Shown: positions 50,001 through 63,100 of the stretch, one piece after another
Position numbering within the stretch: the stretch's first letter is position 1
Layout of the letters: each line of letters begins with the position of its first letter
Assembly: GCF_029227915.1 (NCBI RefSeq)
Contig: NC_079880.1
Location: 16,140,001 to 16,204,000, forward strand
Length of the DNA stretch: 64,000 bases
Source of the DNA: Hydractinia symbiolongicarpus
Lineage: Eukaryota; Cnidaria; Hydrozoa; Anthoathecata; Hydractiniidae
Direction: 5' to 3'
Notes under the pieces: generated by a model
Told to the model about the DNA's origin: nothing
The model's input: the letters and a program-made list of their open reading frames with translations, nothing else
Database searches by the model: none
Made by a program: the position numbers and the translations under genes

Positions 50001-51224
50001 TACACTACGCCGTCCTAAGTTGTTTTCCCTGGTTCCATGGCTTTACAACGCCGTAATCCACATGCACACGCCATGAAAAGGCTATAATGCGGCCTCTGGA
50101 CGCCTAATAATGGCCTTACACGTAAATCACGTGGTTCCACGCGTCCAAGCTTGTTACCATTGGTCTAGTCCTTCCACTCTCAGTACACTAGAACGTCCTA
50201 AGTTGTTTTTCCTGGTTCCATGGCTTTACAACGCTGTAAACCACATGCACACGCCATGAAAAGACTATAATACGGCCTTTTGACGCATATTAAATGCCTT
50301 ACACGTAAATCACGGGGTTCCACGCGTCCAAGCTTGTTACCATTGGTCTAGTTCTTCCACTCTCAATACACTACGCCGTCCTAAGTTTTTTTCTCTGGTT
50401 CCATGGCTTTACAACGCCGTAAACCACATGCACACGACATGAAAAGGCTATAATACGGCCTTTTGACGCCTAATAAATGCCTTACACGTAATCGTGTGGT
50501 TTGGCGTGCCTGCGCAATTTACCATTGGTCTAGTCCTTCCACTCTCAATACACTAGAACGTCCTAAGTTGTTATTCCTGGTTCCATGGCTTCAGAACACC
50601 GTAATCCACATGCACACGCCATGAAAAGGCTATAATACGGCCTCTGGACGCCTAATAAAGGCCTTACACGTAAATCACAAGGTTCCACGCGTCCAAGCTT
50701 GTTACCATTGGTCTAGTTCTTCCACTCTGAATACACTACGCCGTCCTAAGTTGTTTTCCCTGGTTCCATGGCTATACAACGCCGTAATCCACATGCACAC
50801 GCCATGAAAAGGCTATAATACGGCCTCTGGACGCGTAATAAAGGCCTTACACGTAAATCACGTGGTTCCACGCGTCCAAGCTTGTTACCATTGGTCTAGT
50901 TCTTCCACTCTCAATACACTACGCCGTCCTAAGTTGTTTTTCCTGGTTCCATGGCTTTACAACGCCGTAAACCACATGCACACGCCATGAAAAGGCTATA
51001 ATACTGCCTTTTGACGCCTATTAAATGCCTTACACGTAATCGTGTGGTTTCGCGTGCCTGCGCAGGTTACCATTGGTCTAGTTCTTCCACTCTCAATGCA
51101 CTACGCCGTCCTAAGTTGTTTTCCCTGGTTCCATGGCTTTACAACGCCGTAATCCACATGCACACGCCATGAAGAGGCTATAATACGGCCTCTGGACGCC
51201 TAATAAAGGCCCTACACGTAAATC
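47046..51224. repeat. Higher-order monomers with dispersed copies
   Basis: About 48,941-49,170 has the GGCTAAAATACGG monomer otherwise seen only at about 37,850. The run from 49,331 to about 50,600 follows the same order as 25,590-26,850 (offset about 23,741 bp, 130 monomers), including CACAGGCC, CTAATAATGG, CTCAGTACAC, GCATATTAAATG and CACGACATG. No gene is visible. Confidence 0.7.
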
Positions 51225-51945
51225 ACGTGGTTCCACGCGTCCAAGCTTGGTACCATTGGTCTAGTTCTTCCACTCTCAATACACCACGCCGTCCTAAGTT
51301 GTTTTCTCTGGTTCCATGTGTTTAGAACGCCGTAAACCACATGCACACGCCATTGAAAGGCCATAATACGGCCATTTGCCGCCTATTAAAGGCCTTACAC
51401 GTAAATCGCGTGTTTCCGCGTGACTGCGCAGGTTACTATTGGTCTAGTTCTTCCACTCTCAATGCACTACGCCGTCCTAAGTTGTTTTTCCTGGTTCCAT
51501 GGCTTTACAACGCCGTAAACCACATGCACACGCCATGAAAATGCTATAATATGGCCTTTTGACGCCTATTAAATGCCTTACACGTAAATCACCTGGTTCC
51601 ACGCGTCCAAGCATGTTACCATTGGTCTAGTTCTTCCACTCTCAATACACTACGCCGTCCTAAGTTGTTTTCCCTGGTTCCATGGCTTTACAACGCCGTA
51701 ATCCACATGCACACGCCATGAAAAGGCTATAATACGGCCTCTGGACGCCTAATAAAGGCCTTACACGTAAATCACGTGGTTCCACGCGTCCAAGCTTGTT
51801 ACCATTAGTCTAGTTCTTCCACTCTCAATACACTACGCCGTCCTAAGTTGTTTTTTCTGGTTCCATGGCTTTACAACGCCGTAAACCACATGCACACGCC
51901 ATGAAAAGGCTGTAATACGGCCTTTTGACGCCTATTAAATGCCTT

Positions 51946-51959
51946 ACACGTAATCGTGT
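51946..51959. repeat. Example of the class 1 dyad, ACACG-TAAT-CGTGT
   Basis: ACACG (51,946-51,950) and CGTGT (51,955-51,959) are perfect 5-bp inverted arms around TAAT. The dyad marks young class 1 monomers. Class 2 monomers with CACGTGG have at the same place a CACGTG palindrome in AATCACGTGGTT, so both classes keep dyad symmetry there by different sequences. Confidence 0.8.
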
Positions 51960-52085
51960 GGTTTCGCGTGCCTGCGCAGGTTACCATTGGTGTAGTCCTT
52001 CCACTCTCAATACACTAGAACGTCCTAAGTTGTTTTTCCTGGTTCCATGGCTTTACAACGCCGTAAACCACATGCACACGCCATG

Positions 52086-52108
52086 AAAAGGCTATAATAC
52101 GGCCTTTT
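52086..52108. repeat. Example of the common dyad, AAAAGGC/GCCTTTT
   Basis: AAAAGGC (52,086-52,092) and GCCTTTT (52,102-52,108) are reverse complements around TATAATACG. The same dyad is present in most monomers that have CATGAAAAGGC followed by GGCCTTTTGAC. It is lost in CTCTGGACG and CCCTGGACG monomers and in most CATGAAGAGG monomers. Confidence 0.85.
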
Positions 52109-52990
52109 GACGCCTATTAAATGCCTTACACGTAAATCACGGGGTTCCACGCGTCCAAGCTTGTTACCATTGGTCTAGTTCTTCCACTCTCAATACACTA
52201 CGACGTCCTAAGTTGTTTTCCCTGGTTCCATGGCTTTACAACGATGTAAACCACATACACACGCCATGAAGAGGCTATAATACGGCCTTTTGACGCCTAT
52301 TAAATGCCTTACACGTTATCGTGTGGTTTGGCGTGCCTGCGCAGGTTACCATTGGTCTAGTCCTTCCACTCTCAATACACTAGAACGTCCTAAATTGTTT
52401 TTCCTGGTTCCATGGCTTTACAACGCCGTAAACCACATGCACACGCCATGAAAATGCTATAATACGGCCTTTTGACGCCTATTAAATGCCTTACACGTAA
52501 ATCACCGGGTTCCACGCGTCCAAGCATGTTACCATTGGTCTAGTTCTTCCACTCTCAATACACTACGCCGTCCTAAGTCGTTTTCCCTGGTTTCATGGCT
52601 TTACAACGCCGTAATCCACATGCACACGCCATGAAGAGGCTATGATACGGCCTCTGGAAGCCTAATAAAGACCTTACACGTAAATCACGTGGTTCCACGC
52701 GTCCAAGCTTGTTACCATTGGTCTAGTTCTTCCACTCCCAATACACTACGCCGTCCTAAGTTGTTTTCCCTGGTTCCATGGCTATACAACGCCGCAATCC
52801 ACATGCACACGCCATGAAAAGGCTATAATACGGCCTCTGGACGCCGAATAAAGGCCTTACACGTAAATCACGTGGTTCCACGCGTCCAAGCTTGTTACCA
52901 TTGGTCTAGTTCTTCCACTCTCAATACACTACGCCGTCATAAGTTGTTTTTCCTGGTTCCATGGCTTTACAACGCCGTAAACCACATGCA

Positions 52991-53965
52991 CACGCCATGA
53001 AAAGGCTATAATACGGCCTTTTGACGCCTATTAAATGCCTTACACGTAATCGTGTGGTTTCGCGTGCCTGCGCAGGTTACCATTGGTCTAGTTCTTCCAC
53101 TCTCAATGCACTACGCCGTCCTAAGTTGTTTTTCCTGGTTCCATGGCTTTACAACGCCGTAATCCACATGCACACGCCATGAAGAGGCTATAATACGGCC
53201 TCTGGACGCCTAATAAAGGCCCTACAAGTAAATCACGTGGTTCCACGCGTCCAAGACTGTTACCATTGGTCTAGTTCTTCCACTCCCAATACACTACGCC
53301 GTCCTAAGTTGTTTTCTCTGGTTCCATGGCTTTACAACGCCGTAAACCACATGCACACGACATGAAAAGGCTATAATACGGCCTTTTGACGCCTAATAAA
53401 TGCCTTACACGTAATCGTGTGGTTTCGCGTGCCTGCGCAATTTACCATTGGTCTAGTCCTTCCACTCTCAATACACTAGAACGTCCTAAGTTGTTATTCC
53501 TGGTTCCATGGCTTCAAAACGCCGTAATCCACATGCACACGCCATGAAAAGGCTATAATACGGCCTCTGGACGCCTAATAAAGGCCTTACACGTAAATCA
53601 CAAGGTTCCACGCGTCCAAGCTTGTTACCATTGGTCTAGTTCTTCCACTCTCAATGCACTACGCCGTCCTAAGTTGTTTTCCCTGGTTCCATGGCTTTAC
53701 AACGCCGTAATCCACATGCACACGCCATGAAGAGGCTATAATACGGCCTCTGGACGCCTAATAAAGGCCCTACACGTAAATCACGTGGTTCCACGCGTCC
53801 AAGCCTGTTACCATTGGTCTAGTTCTTCCACTCCCAATACACTACGCCGTCCTAAGTTGTTTTTCCTGGTTCCATAGCTTTACAACGCCGTAAACCACAT
53901 GCACACGCCATGAAAAGGCTATAACGCGGCCTTTTGACGCCTAATAAAGGCCTTACACGTAAATC
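52991..53965. repeat. Spacer monomers between the two 1.77-kb blocks
   Basis: The stretch contains the first CCTACAAGTAAATC variant (near 53,225) and CACACGACATG at 53,356, which begins the chain of 6-monomer-type units seen downstream. All monomers are full length, and no gene is visible. Confidence 0.7.
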
Positions 53966-55731
53966 ACGTGGTTCCACGCGTCCAAGCTTGGTACCATTGG
54001 TCTAGTTCTTCCACTCTCAATACACCACGCCGTCCTAAGTTGTTTTCTCTGGTTCCATGTGTTTAGAACGCCGTAAACCACATGCACACGCCATTGAAAG
54101 GCCATAATACGGCCATTTGCCGCCTATTAAAGGCCTTACACGTAAATCGCGTGTTTCCGCGTGACTGCGCAGGTTACTATTGGTCTAGTTCTTCCACTCT
54201 CAATGCACTACGCCGTCCTAAGTTGTTTTTCCTGGTTCCATGGCTTTACAACGCCGTAAACCACATGCACACGCCATGAAAATGCTATAATATGGCCTTT
54301 TGACGCCTATTAAATGCCTTACACGTAAATCACCTGGTTCCACGCGTCCAAGCATGTTACCATTGGTCTAGTTCTTCCACTCTCAATACACTACGCCGTC
54401 CTAAGTTGTTTTCCCTGGTTCCATGGCTTTACAACGCCGTAATCCACATGCACACGCCATGAAAAGGCTATAATACGGCCTCTGGACGCCTAATAAAGGC
54501 CTTACACGTAAATCACGTGGTTCCACGCGTCCAAGCTTGTTACCATTAGTCTAGTTCTTCCACTCTCAATACACTACGCCGTCCTAAGTTGTTTTTTCTG
54601 GTTCCATGGCTTTACAACGCCGTAAACCACATGCACACGCCATGAAAAGGCTGTAATACGGCCTTTTGACGCCTATTAAATGCCTTACACGTAATCGTGT
54701 GGTTTCGCGTGCCTGCGCAGGTTACCATTGGTGTAGTCCTTCCACTCTCAATACACTAGAACGTCCTAAGTTGTTTTTCCTGGTTCCATGGCTTTACAAC
54801 GCCGTAAACCACATGCACACGCCATGAAAAGGCTATAATACGGCCTTTTGACGCCTATTAAATGCCTTACACGTAAATCACGGGGTTCCACGCGTCCAAG
54901 CTTGTTACCATTGGTCTAGTTCTTCCACTCTCAATACACTACGCCGTCCTAAGTTGTTTTCCCTGGTTCCATGGCTTTACAACGATGTAAACCACATACA
55001 CACGCCATGAAGAGGCTATAATACGGCCTTTTGACGCCTATTAAATGCCTTACACGTTATCGTGTGGTTTCGCGTGCCTGCGCAGGTTACCATTGGTCTA
55101 GTCCTTCCACTCTCAATACACTAGAACGTCCTAAATTGTTTTTCCTGGTTCCATGGCTTTACAACGCCGTAAACCACATGCACACGCCATGAAAATGCTA
55201 TAATACGGCCTTTTGACGCCTATTAAATGCCTTACACGTAAATCACCGGGTTCCACGCGTCCAAGCATGTTACCATTGGTCTAGTTCTTCCACTCTCAAT
55301 ACACTACGCCGTCCTAAGTCGTTTTCCCTGGTTTCATGGCTTTACAACGCCGTAATCCACATGCACACGCCATGAAGAGGCTATGATACGGCCTCTGGAA
55401 GCCTAATAAAGGCCTTACACGTAAATCACGTGGTTCCACGCGTCCAAGCTTGTTACCATTGGTCTAGTTCTTCCACTCCCAATACACTACGCCGTCCTAA
55501 GTTGTTTTCCCTGGTTCCATGGCTATACAACGCCGCAATCCACATGCACACGCCATGAAAAGGCTATAATACGGCCTCTGGACGCCGAATAAAGGCCTTA
55601 CACGTAAATCACGTGGTTCCACGCGTCCAAGCTTGTTACCATTGGTCTAGTTCTTTTACTCTCAATACACTACGCCGTCCTAAGTTGTTTTTCCTGGTTC
55701 CATGGCTTTACAACGCCGTAAACCACATGCA
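53966..55731. repeat. ~1.77-kb block, copy 2
   Basis: This is the partner of 51,225-52,990 with the same rare variants (TTGGTGTAGTCC, CACGTTATCG, CTCTGGAAGCC at 55,393). A private TTCTTTTACTC occurs near 55,652. The offset of 2,741 bp equals the unit at 28-33 kb, although the monomer order is different. Confidence 0.82.
53982..53995. repeat. Example of the palindrome pair CCAAGCTTGG / GGTACC
   Basis: In monomers with GCTTGGTACC, a 10-bp palindrome (53,982-53,991) overlaps a 6-bp one (53,990-53,995). Most class 2 monomers have only the HindIII core AAGCTT. The paired form is also seen near 17,455, 25,132, 41,025, 46,133 and 61,298. Confidence 0.8.
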
Positions 55732-58700
55732 CACGACATGAAAAGGCTATAATACGGCCTTTTGACGCCTAATAAATGCCTTACACGTAATCGTGTGGTT
55801 TCGCGTGCCTGCGCAATTTACCATTGGTCTAGTCCTTCCACTCTCAATACACTAGAACGTCCTAAGTTGTTATTCCTGTTTCCATGGCTTCAGAACGCCG
55901 TAATCCACATGCACACGCCATGAAAAGGCTATAATACGGCCTCTGGACGCCTAATAAAGGCCTTACACGTAAATCACCGGGTTCCACGCGTCCAAGCATG
56001 TTACCATTGGTCTAGTTCTTCCACTCTCAATACACTACGCCGTCCTAAGTCGTTTTCCCTGGTTTCATGGCTTTACAACGCCGTAATCCACATGCACACG
56101 CCATGAAGAGGCTATGATACGGCCTCTGGAAGCCTAATAAAGGCCTTACACGTAAATCACGTGGTTCCACGCGTCCAAGCTTGTTACCATTGGTCTAGTT
56201 CTTCCACTCCCAATACACTACGCCGTCCTAAGTTGTTTTCCCTGGTTCCATGGCTATACAACGCCGCAATCCACATGCACACGCCATGAAAAGGCTATAA
56301 TACGGCCTCTGGACGCCGAATAAAGGCCTTACACGTAAATCACGTGGTTCCACACGTCCAAGCTTGTTACCATTGGTCTAGTTCTTCCACTCTCAATACA
56401 CTACGCCGTCCTAAGTTGTTTTTCCTGGTTCCATGGCTTTACAACGCCGTAAACCACATGCAGACGCCATGAAAAGGCTATAATACGGCCTTTTGACGCC
56501 TATTAAATGCCTTACACGTAATCGTGTGGTTTCGCGTGCCTGCGCAGGTTACCATTGGTCTAGTTCTTCCACTCTCAATGCACTACGCCGTCCTAAGTTG
56601 TTTTTCCTGGTTCCATGGCTTTACAACGCCGTAATCCACATGCACACGCCATGAAGAGGCTATAATACGGCCTCTGGACGCCTAATAAAGGCCCTACAAG
56701 TAAATCACGTGGTTCCACGCGTCCAAGCTTGTTACCATTGGTCTAGTTCTTCCACTCTCAATACACTACGCCGTCCTAAGTTGTTTTTCCTGGTTCCATG
56801 GCTTTACAACGCCGTAAACCACATGCACACGCCATGAAAAGGCTATAATACGGCCTTTTGACGCCTATTAAATGCCTTACACGTAATCGTGTGGTTTCGC
56901 GTGCCTGCGCAGGTTACCATTGGTCTAGTTCTTCCACTCTCAATGCACTACGCCGTCCTAAGTTGTTTTTCCTGGTTCCATGGCTTTACAACGCCGTAAT
57001 CCACATGCACACGCCATGAAGAGGCTATAATACGGCTCCTGGACGCCTAATAAAGGCCCTACAAGTAAATCACGTGGTTCCACGCGTCCAAGACTGTTAC
57101 CATTGGTCTAGTTCTTCCACTCCCAATACACTACGCCGTCCTAAGTTGTTTTCTCTGGTTCCATGGCTTTACAACGCCGTAAACCACATGCACACGACAT
57201 GAAAAGGCTATAATACGGCCTTTTGACGCCTAATAAATGCCTTACACGTAATCGTGTGGTTTCGCGTGCCTGCGCAATTTACCATTGGTCTAGTCCTTCC
57301 ACTCTCAATACACTAGAACGTCCTAAGTTGTTATTCCTGGTTCCATGGCTTCAGAACGCCGTAATCCACATGCACACGCCATGAAAAGGCTATAATACGG
57401 CCTCTGGACGCCTAATAAAGGCCTTACACGTAAATCACCGGGTTCCACGCGTCCAAGCATGTTACCATTGGTCTAGTTCTTCCACTCTCAATACACTACG
57501 CCGTCCTAAGTCGTTTTCCCTGGTTTCATGGCTTTACAACGCCGTAATCCACATGCACACGCCATGAAGAGGCTATGATACGGCCTCTGGAAGCCTAATA
57601 AAGGCCTTACACGTAAATCACGTGGTTCCACGCGTCCAAGCTTGTTACCATTGGTCTAGTTCTTCCACTCCCAATACACTACGCCGTCCTAAGTTGTTTT
57701 CCCTGGTTCCATGGCTATACAACGCCGCAATCCACATGCACACGCCATGAAAAGGCTATAATACGGCCTCTGGACGCCGAATAAAGGCCTTACACGTAAA
57801 TCACGTGGTTCCACACGTCCAAGCTTGTTACCATTGGTCTAGTTCTTCCACTCTCAATACACTACGCCGTCCTAAGTTGTTTTTCCTGGTTCCATGGCTT
57901 TACAACGCCGTAAACCACATGCACACGCCATGAAAAGGCTATAATACGGCCTTTTGACGCCTATTAAATGCCTTACACGTAATCGTGTGGTTTCGCGTGC
58001 CTGCGCAGGTTACCATTGGTCTAGTTCTTCCACTCTCAATGCACTACGCCGTCCTAAGTTGTTTTTCCTGGTTCCATGGCTTTACAACGCCGTAATCCAC
58101 ATGCACACGCCATGAAGAGGCTATAATACGGCCTCTGGACGCCTAATAAAGGCCCTACAAGTAAATCACGTGGTTCCACGCGTCCAAGACTGTTACCATT
58201 GGTCTAGTTCTTCCACTCCCAATACACTACGCCGTCCTAAGTTGTTTTCTCTGGTTCCATGGCTTTACAACGCCGTAAACCACATGCACACGACATGAAA
58301 AGGCTATAATACGGCCTTTTGACGCCTAATAAATGCCTTACACGTAATCGTGTGGTTTCGCGTGCCTGCGCAATTTACCATTGGTCTAGTCCTTCCACTC
58401 TCAATACACTAGAACGTCCTAAGTTGTTATTCCTGGTTCCATGGCTTCAGAACGCCGTAATCCACATGCACACGCCATGAAAAGGCTACAATACGGCCTC
58501 TGGACGCCTAATAAAGGCCTTACACGTAAATCACAAGGTTCCACGCGTCCAAGCTTGTTACCATTGGTCTAGTTCTTCCACTCTCAATGCACTACGCCGT
58601 CCTAAGTTGTTTTCCCTGGTTCCATGGCTTTACAACGCCGTAATCCACATGCACACGCCATGAAGAGGCTATAATACGGCCTCTGGACGATTAATAAAGG

Positions 58701-60114
58701 CCCTACACGTAAATCACGTGGTTCCACGCGTCCAAGCCTGTTACCATTGGTCTAGTTCTTCCACTCCCAATACACTACGCCGTCCTAAGTTGTTTTTCCT
58801 GGTTCCATGGCTTTACAACGCCGTAATCCACATGCACACGCCATGAAGAGGCTATAATACGGCCTCTGGACGCCTAATAAAGGCCCTACAAGTAAATCAC
58901 GTGGTTCCACGCGTCCAAGACTGTTACCATTGGTCTAGTTCTTCCACTCCCAATACACTACGCCGTCCTAAGTTGTTTTCTCTGGTTCCATGGCTTTACA
59001 ACGCCGTAAACCACATGCACACGACATGAAAAGGCTATAATACGGCCTTTTGACGCCTAATAAATGCCTTACACGTAATCGTGTGGTTTCGCGTGCCTGC
59101 GCAATTTACCATTGGTCTAGTCCTTCCACTCTCAATACACTAGAACGTCCTAAGTTGTTATTCCTGGTTCCATGGCTTCAGAACGCCGTAATCCACATGC
59201 ACACGCCATGAAAAGGCTATAATACGGCCTCTGGACGCCTAATAAAGGCCTTACACGTAAATCACCGGGTTCCACGCGTCCAAGCATGTTACCATTGGTC
59301 TAGTTCTTCCACTCTCAATACACTACGCCGTCCTAAGTCGTTTTCCCTGGTTTCATGGCTTTACAACGCCGTAATCCACATGCACACGCCATGAAGAGGC
59401 TATGATACGGCCTCTGGAAGCCTAATAAAGGCCTTACACGTAAATCACGTGGTTCCACGCGTCCAAGCTTGTTACCATTGGTCTAGTTCTTCCACTCCCA
59501 ATACACTACGCCGTCCTAAGTTGTTTTCCCTGGTTCCATGGCTATACAACGCCGCAATCCACATGCACACGCCATGAAAAGGCTATAATACGGCCTCTGG
59601 ACGCCGAATAAAGGCCTTACACGTAAATCACGTGGTTCCACGCGTCCAAGCTTGTTACCATTGGTCTAGTTCTTCCACTCTCAATACACTACGCCGTCCT
59701 AAGTTGTTTTTCCTGGTTCCATGGCTTTACAACGCCGTAAACCACATGCACACGCCATGAAAAGGCTATAATACGGCCTTTTGACGCCTATTAAATGCCT
59801 TACACGTAATCGTGTGGTTTCGCGTGCCTGCGCAGGTTACCATTGGTCTAGTTCTTCCACTCTCAATGCACTACGCCGTCCTAAGTTGTTTTTCCTGGTT
59901 CCATGGCTTTACAACGCCGTAATCCACATGCACACGCCATGAAGAGGCTATAATACGGCCTCTGGACGCCTAATAAAGGCCCTACAAGTAAATCACGTGG
60001 TTCCACGCTCCAAGACTGTTACCATTGGTCTAGTTCTTCCACTCCCAATACACTACGCCGTCCTAAGTTGTTTTCTCTGGTTCCATGGCTTTACAACGCC
60101 GTAAACCACATGCA
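55732..60114. repeat. Six-monomer higher-order repeat (1,096 bp) and its 8- and 4-monomer derivatives
   Basis: CACGACATG marks unit starts at 55,732, 57,193, 58,289, 59,020 and 60,115, giving units of 8, 6, 4 and 6 monomers. The six-monomer unit, best seen at 57,193-58,288 and 59,020-60,114, reads: CAATTTACC with GGCTTCAGAACG; CACCGGG with AAGTCGTTTT; GGCTATGATACGG with CTCTGGAAGCC; GACGCCGAATAAAGG; class 1 with CTCAATGCAC; and CCTACAAGTAAATC with CAAGACTG. The 8-monomer unit carries an extra copy of two monomers (near 56,390-56,700 and 56,755-57,065). The 4-monomer unit uses a different middle. Confidence 0.85.
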
Positions 60115-63100
60115 CACGACATGAAAAGGCTATAATACGGCCTTTTGACGCCTAATAAATGCCTTACACGTAATCGTGTGGTTTCGCGTGCCTGCGCAAT
60201 TTACCATTGGTCTAGTCCTTCCACTCTCAATACACTAGAACGTCCTAAGTTGTTATTCCTGGTTCCATGGCTTCAGAACGCCGTAATCCACATGCACACG
60301 CCATGAAAAGGCTATAATACGGCCTCTGGACGCCTAATAAAGGCCTTACACGTAAATCACAAGGTTCCACGCGTCCAAGCTTGTTACCATTGGTCTAGTT
60401 CTTCCACTCTCAATGCACTACGCCGTCCTAAGTTGTTTTCCCTGGTTCCATGGCTTTACAACGCCGTAATCCACATGCACACGCCATGAAGAGGCTATAA
60501 TACGGCCTCTGGACGCCTAATAAAGGCCCTACACGTAAATCACGTGGTTCCACGCGTCCAAGCCTGTTACCATTGGTCTAGTTCTTCCACTCTCAATACA
60601 CTACGCCGTCCTAAGTTGTTTTCCCTGGTTTCATGGCTTTACAACGCCGTAATCCACATGCACACGCCATGAAGAGGCTATGATACGGCCTCTGGACGCC
60701 TAATAAAGGCCTTACACGTAAATCACGTGGTTCCACGCGTCCAAGCTTGTTACCATTGGTCTAGTTCTTCCACTCCCAATACACTACGCCGTCCTAAGTT
60801 GTTTTCCCTGGTTCCATGGCTATACAACGCCGTAATCCACATGCACACGCCATGAAAAGGCTATAATACGGCCTCTGGACGCCGAATAAAGGCCTTACAC
60901 GTAAATCACGTGGTTCCACGCGTCCAAGCTTGTTACCATTGGTCTAGTTCTTCCACTCTCAATACACTACGCCGTCCTAAGTTGTTTTTCCTGGTTCCAT
61001 GGCTTTACAACGCCGTAAACCACATGCACACGCCATGAAGAGGCTATAATACGGCCTCTGGACGCCTAATAAAGGCCCTACAAGTAAATCACGTGGTTCC
61101 ACGCGTCCAAGCCTGTTACCATTGGTCTAGTTCTTCCACTCCCAATACACTACGCCGTCCTAAGTTGTTTTTCCTGGTTCCATGGCTTTACAACGCCGTA
61201 AACCACATGCACACGCCATGAAAAGGCTATAACGCGGCCTTTTGACGCCTAATAAAGGCCTTACACGTAAATCACGTGGTTCCACGCGTTCAAGCTTGGT
61301 ACCATTGGTCTAGTTCTTCCACTCTCAATACACCACGCCGTCCTAAGTTGTTTTCTCTGGTTCCATGTGTTTAGAACGTCGTAAACCACATGCACACGCC
61401 ATTGAAAGGCCATAATACGGCCATTTGCCGCCTATTAAAGGCCTTACACGTAAATCGTGTGGTTTCGCGTGCCTGCGCAGGTTACCATTGGTCTAGTTCT
61501 TCCACTCTCAATGCACTACGCCGTCCTAAGTTGTTTTTCCTGGTTCCATGGCTTTACAACGCCGTAATCCACATGCACACGCCATGAAGAGGCTATAATA
61601 CGGCCTCTGGACGCCTAATAAAGGCCTTACACGTAAATCACGTGGTTCCACGCGTCCAAGCTTGTTACCATTGGTCTAGTTCTTCCACTCTCAATACACT
61701 ACGCCGTCCTAAGTTGTTCTCCCTGGTTTCATGGCTTTTCAACGCCGTAATCCACATGCACACGCCATGAAGAGGCTATGATACGGCCTCTGGACGCCTA
61801 ATAAAGGCCTTACACGTAAATCACGTGGTTCCACGCGTCCAAGCTTGTTACCATTGGTCTAGTTCTTCCACTCCCAATACACTACGCCGTCCTAAGTTGT
61901 TTTCCCTGGTTCCATGGCTATACAACGCCGTAATCCACATGCACACGCCATGAAAAGGCTATAATACGGCCTCTGGACGCCGAATAAAGGCCTTACACGT
62001 AAATCACGTGGTTCCACGCGTCCAAGCTTGTTACCATTGGTCTAGTTCTTCCACTCTCAATACACTACGCCGTCCTAAGTTGTTTTTCCTGGTTCCATGG
62101 CTTTACAACGCCGTAAACCACATGCACACGCCATGAAAAGGCTATAATACGGCCTTTTGACGCCTATTAAATGCCTTACACGTAATCGTGTGGTTTCGCG
62201 TGCCGGCGCAGGTTACCATTGGTCTAGTTCTTCCACTCTCAATGCACTACGCCGTCCTAAGTTGTTTTTCCTGGTTCCATGGCTTTACAACGCCGTTCTC
62301 CACATGCACACGCCATGAAGAGGCTATAATACGGCCTCTGGACGCATAATAAAGGCCGTACAAGTAAATCACGTGGTTCCACGCGTCCAAGCCTGTTACC
62401 ATTGGTCTAGTTCTTCCACTCCCAATACACTACGCCGTCCTAAGTTGTTTTTCCTGATTCCATGGCTTTACAACGCCGTAAACCACATGCACACGCCATG
62501 AAAAGGCTATAACGCGGCCTTTTGACGCCTAATAAAGGCCTTACACGTAAATCACGTGGTTCCACGCGTCCAAGCTTGGTACCATTGGTCTAGTTCTTCC
62601 ACTCTCAATACACCACGCCGTCCTAAGTTGTTTTCTCTGGTTCCATGTGTTTAGAACGTCGTAAACCACATGCACACGCCATTGAAAGGCCATAATACGG
62701 CCATTTGCCGCCTATTAAAGGCCTTACACGTAAATCGCGTGTTTCCGCGTGACTGCGCAGGTTACTATTGGTCTAGTTCTTCCACTCTCAATGCACTACG
62801 CCGTCCTAAGTTGTTTTTCCTGGTTCCATGGCTTTACAACGCCGTAAACCACATGCACGCGCCATGAAAATTCTATAATATGGCCTTTTGACGCCTATTA
62901 AATGCCTTACACGTAAATCACGTGGTTCCACGCGTCCAAGCTTGTTACCATTGGTCTAGTTCTTCCACTCTCAATACACTACGCCGTCCTAAGTTGTTTT
63001 TCCTGGTTCCATGGCTTTACAACGCCGTAAACCACATGCACACGCCATGAAAAGGCTGTAATACGGCCTTTTGACGCCTATTAAATGCCTTACACGTAAA

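Larger units (their letters stand above)
51225..52990. repeat. ~1.77-kb block, recurring 2,741 bp downstream, copy 1
   Basis: The order is GCTTGGTACC, GGCCATAATACGGCC type (51,341), CACCTGG with AAGCATG, TTTTTTCTGG, TTGGTGTAGTCC, ACGATGTAAACC, CACGTTATCG, AAGTCGTTTTCC, GGCTATGATACGG with CTCTGGAAGCC (52,652), and GGCTATACAACGCCGCAATC. Private changes include GGTTTGGCG near 52,328 and CGTCATAAG near 52,936. Confidence 0.82.

Noticed and set aside
17548-62867. Repeated 65-codon open frame beginning MHTPLKGHNTA in many monomers
   Set aside because: It starts in one monomer and stops in the next, recurs only because the marker monomer recurs, and breaks at variant sites. There is no codon-position pattern, no recognisable domain and no fixed upstream signal. 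I treat it and all other short frames in the window as satellite read-through.
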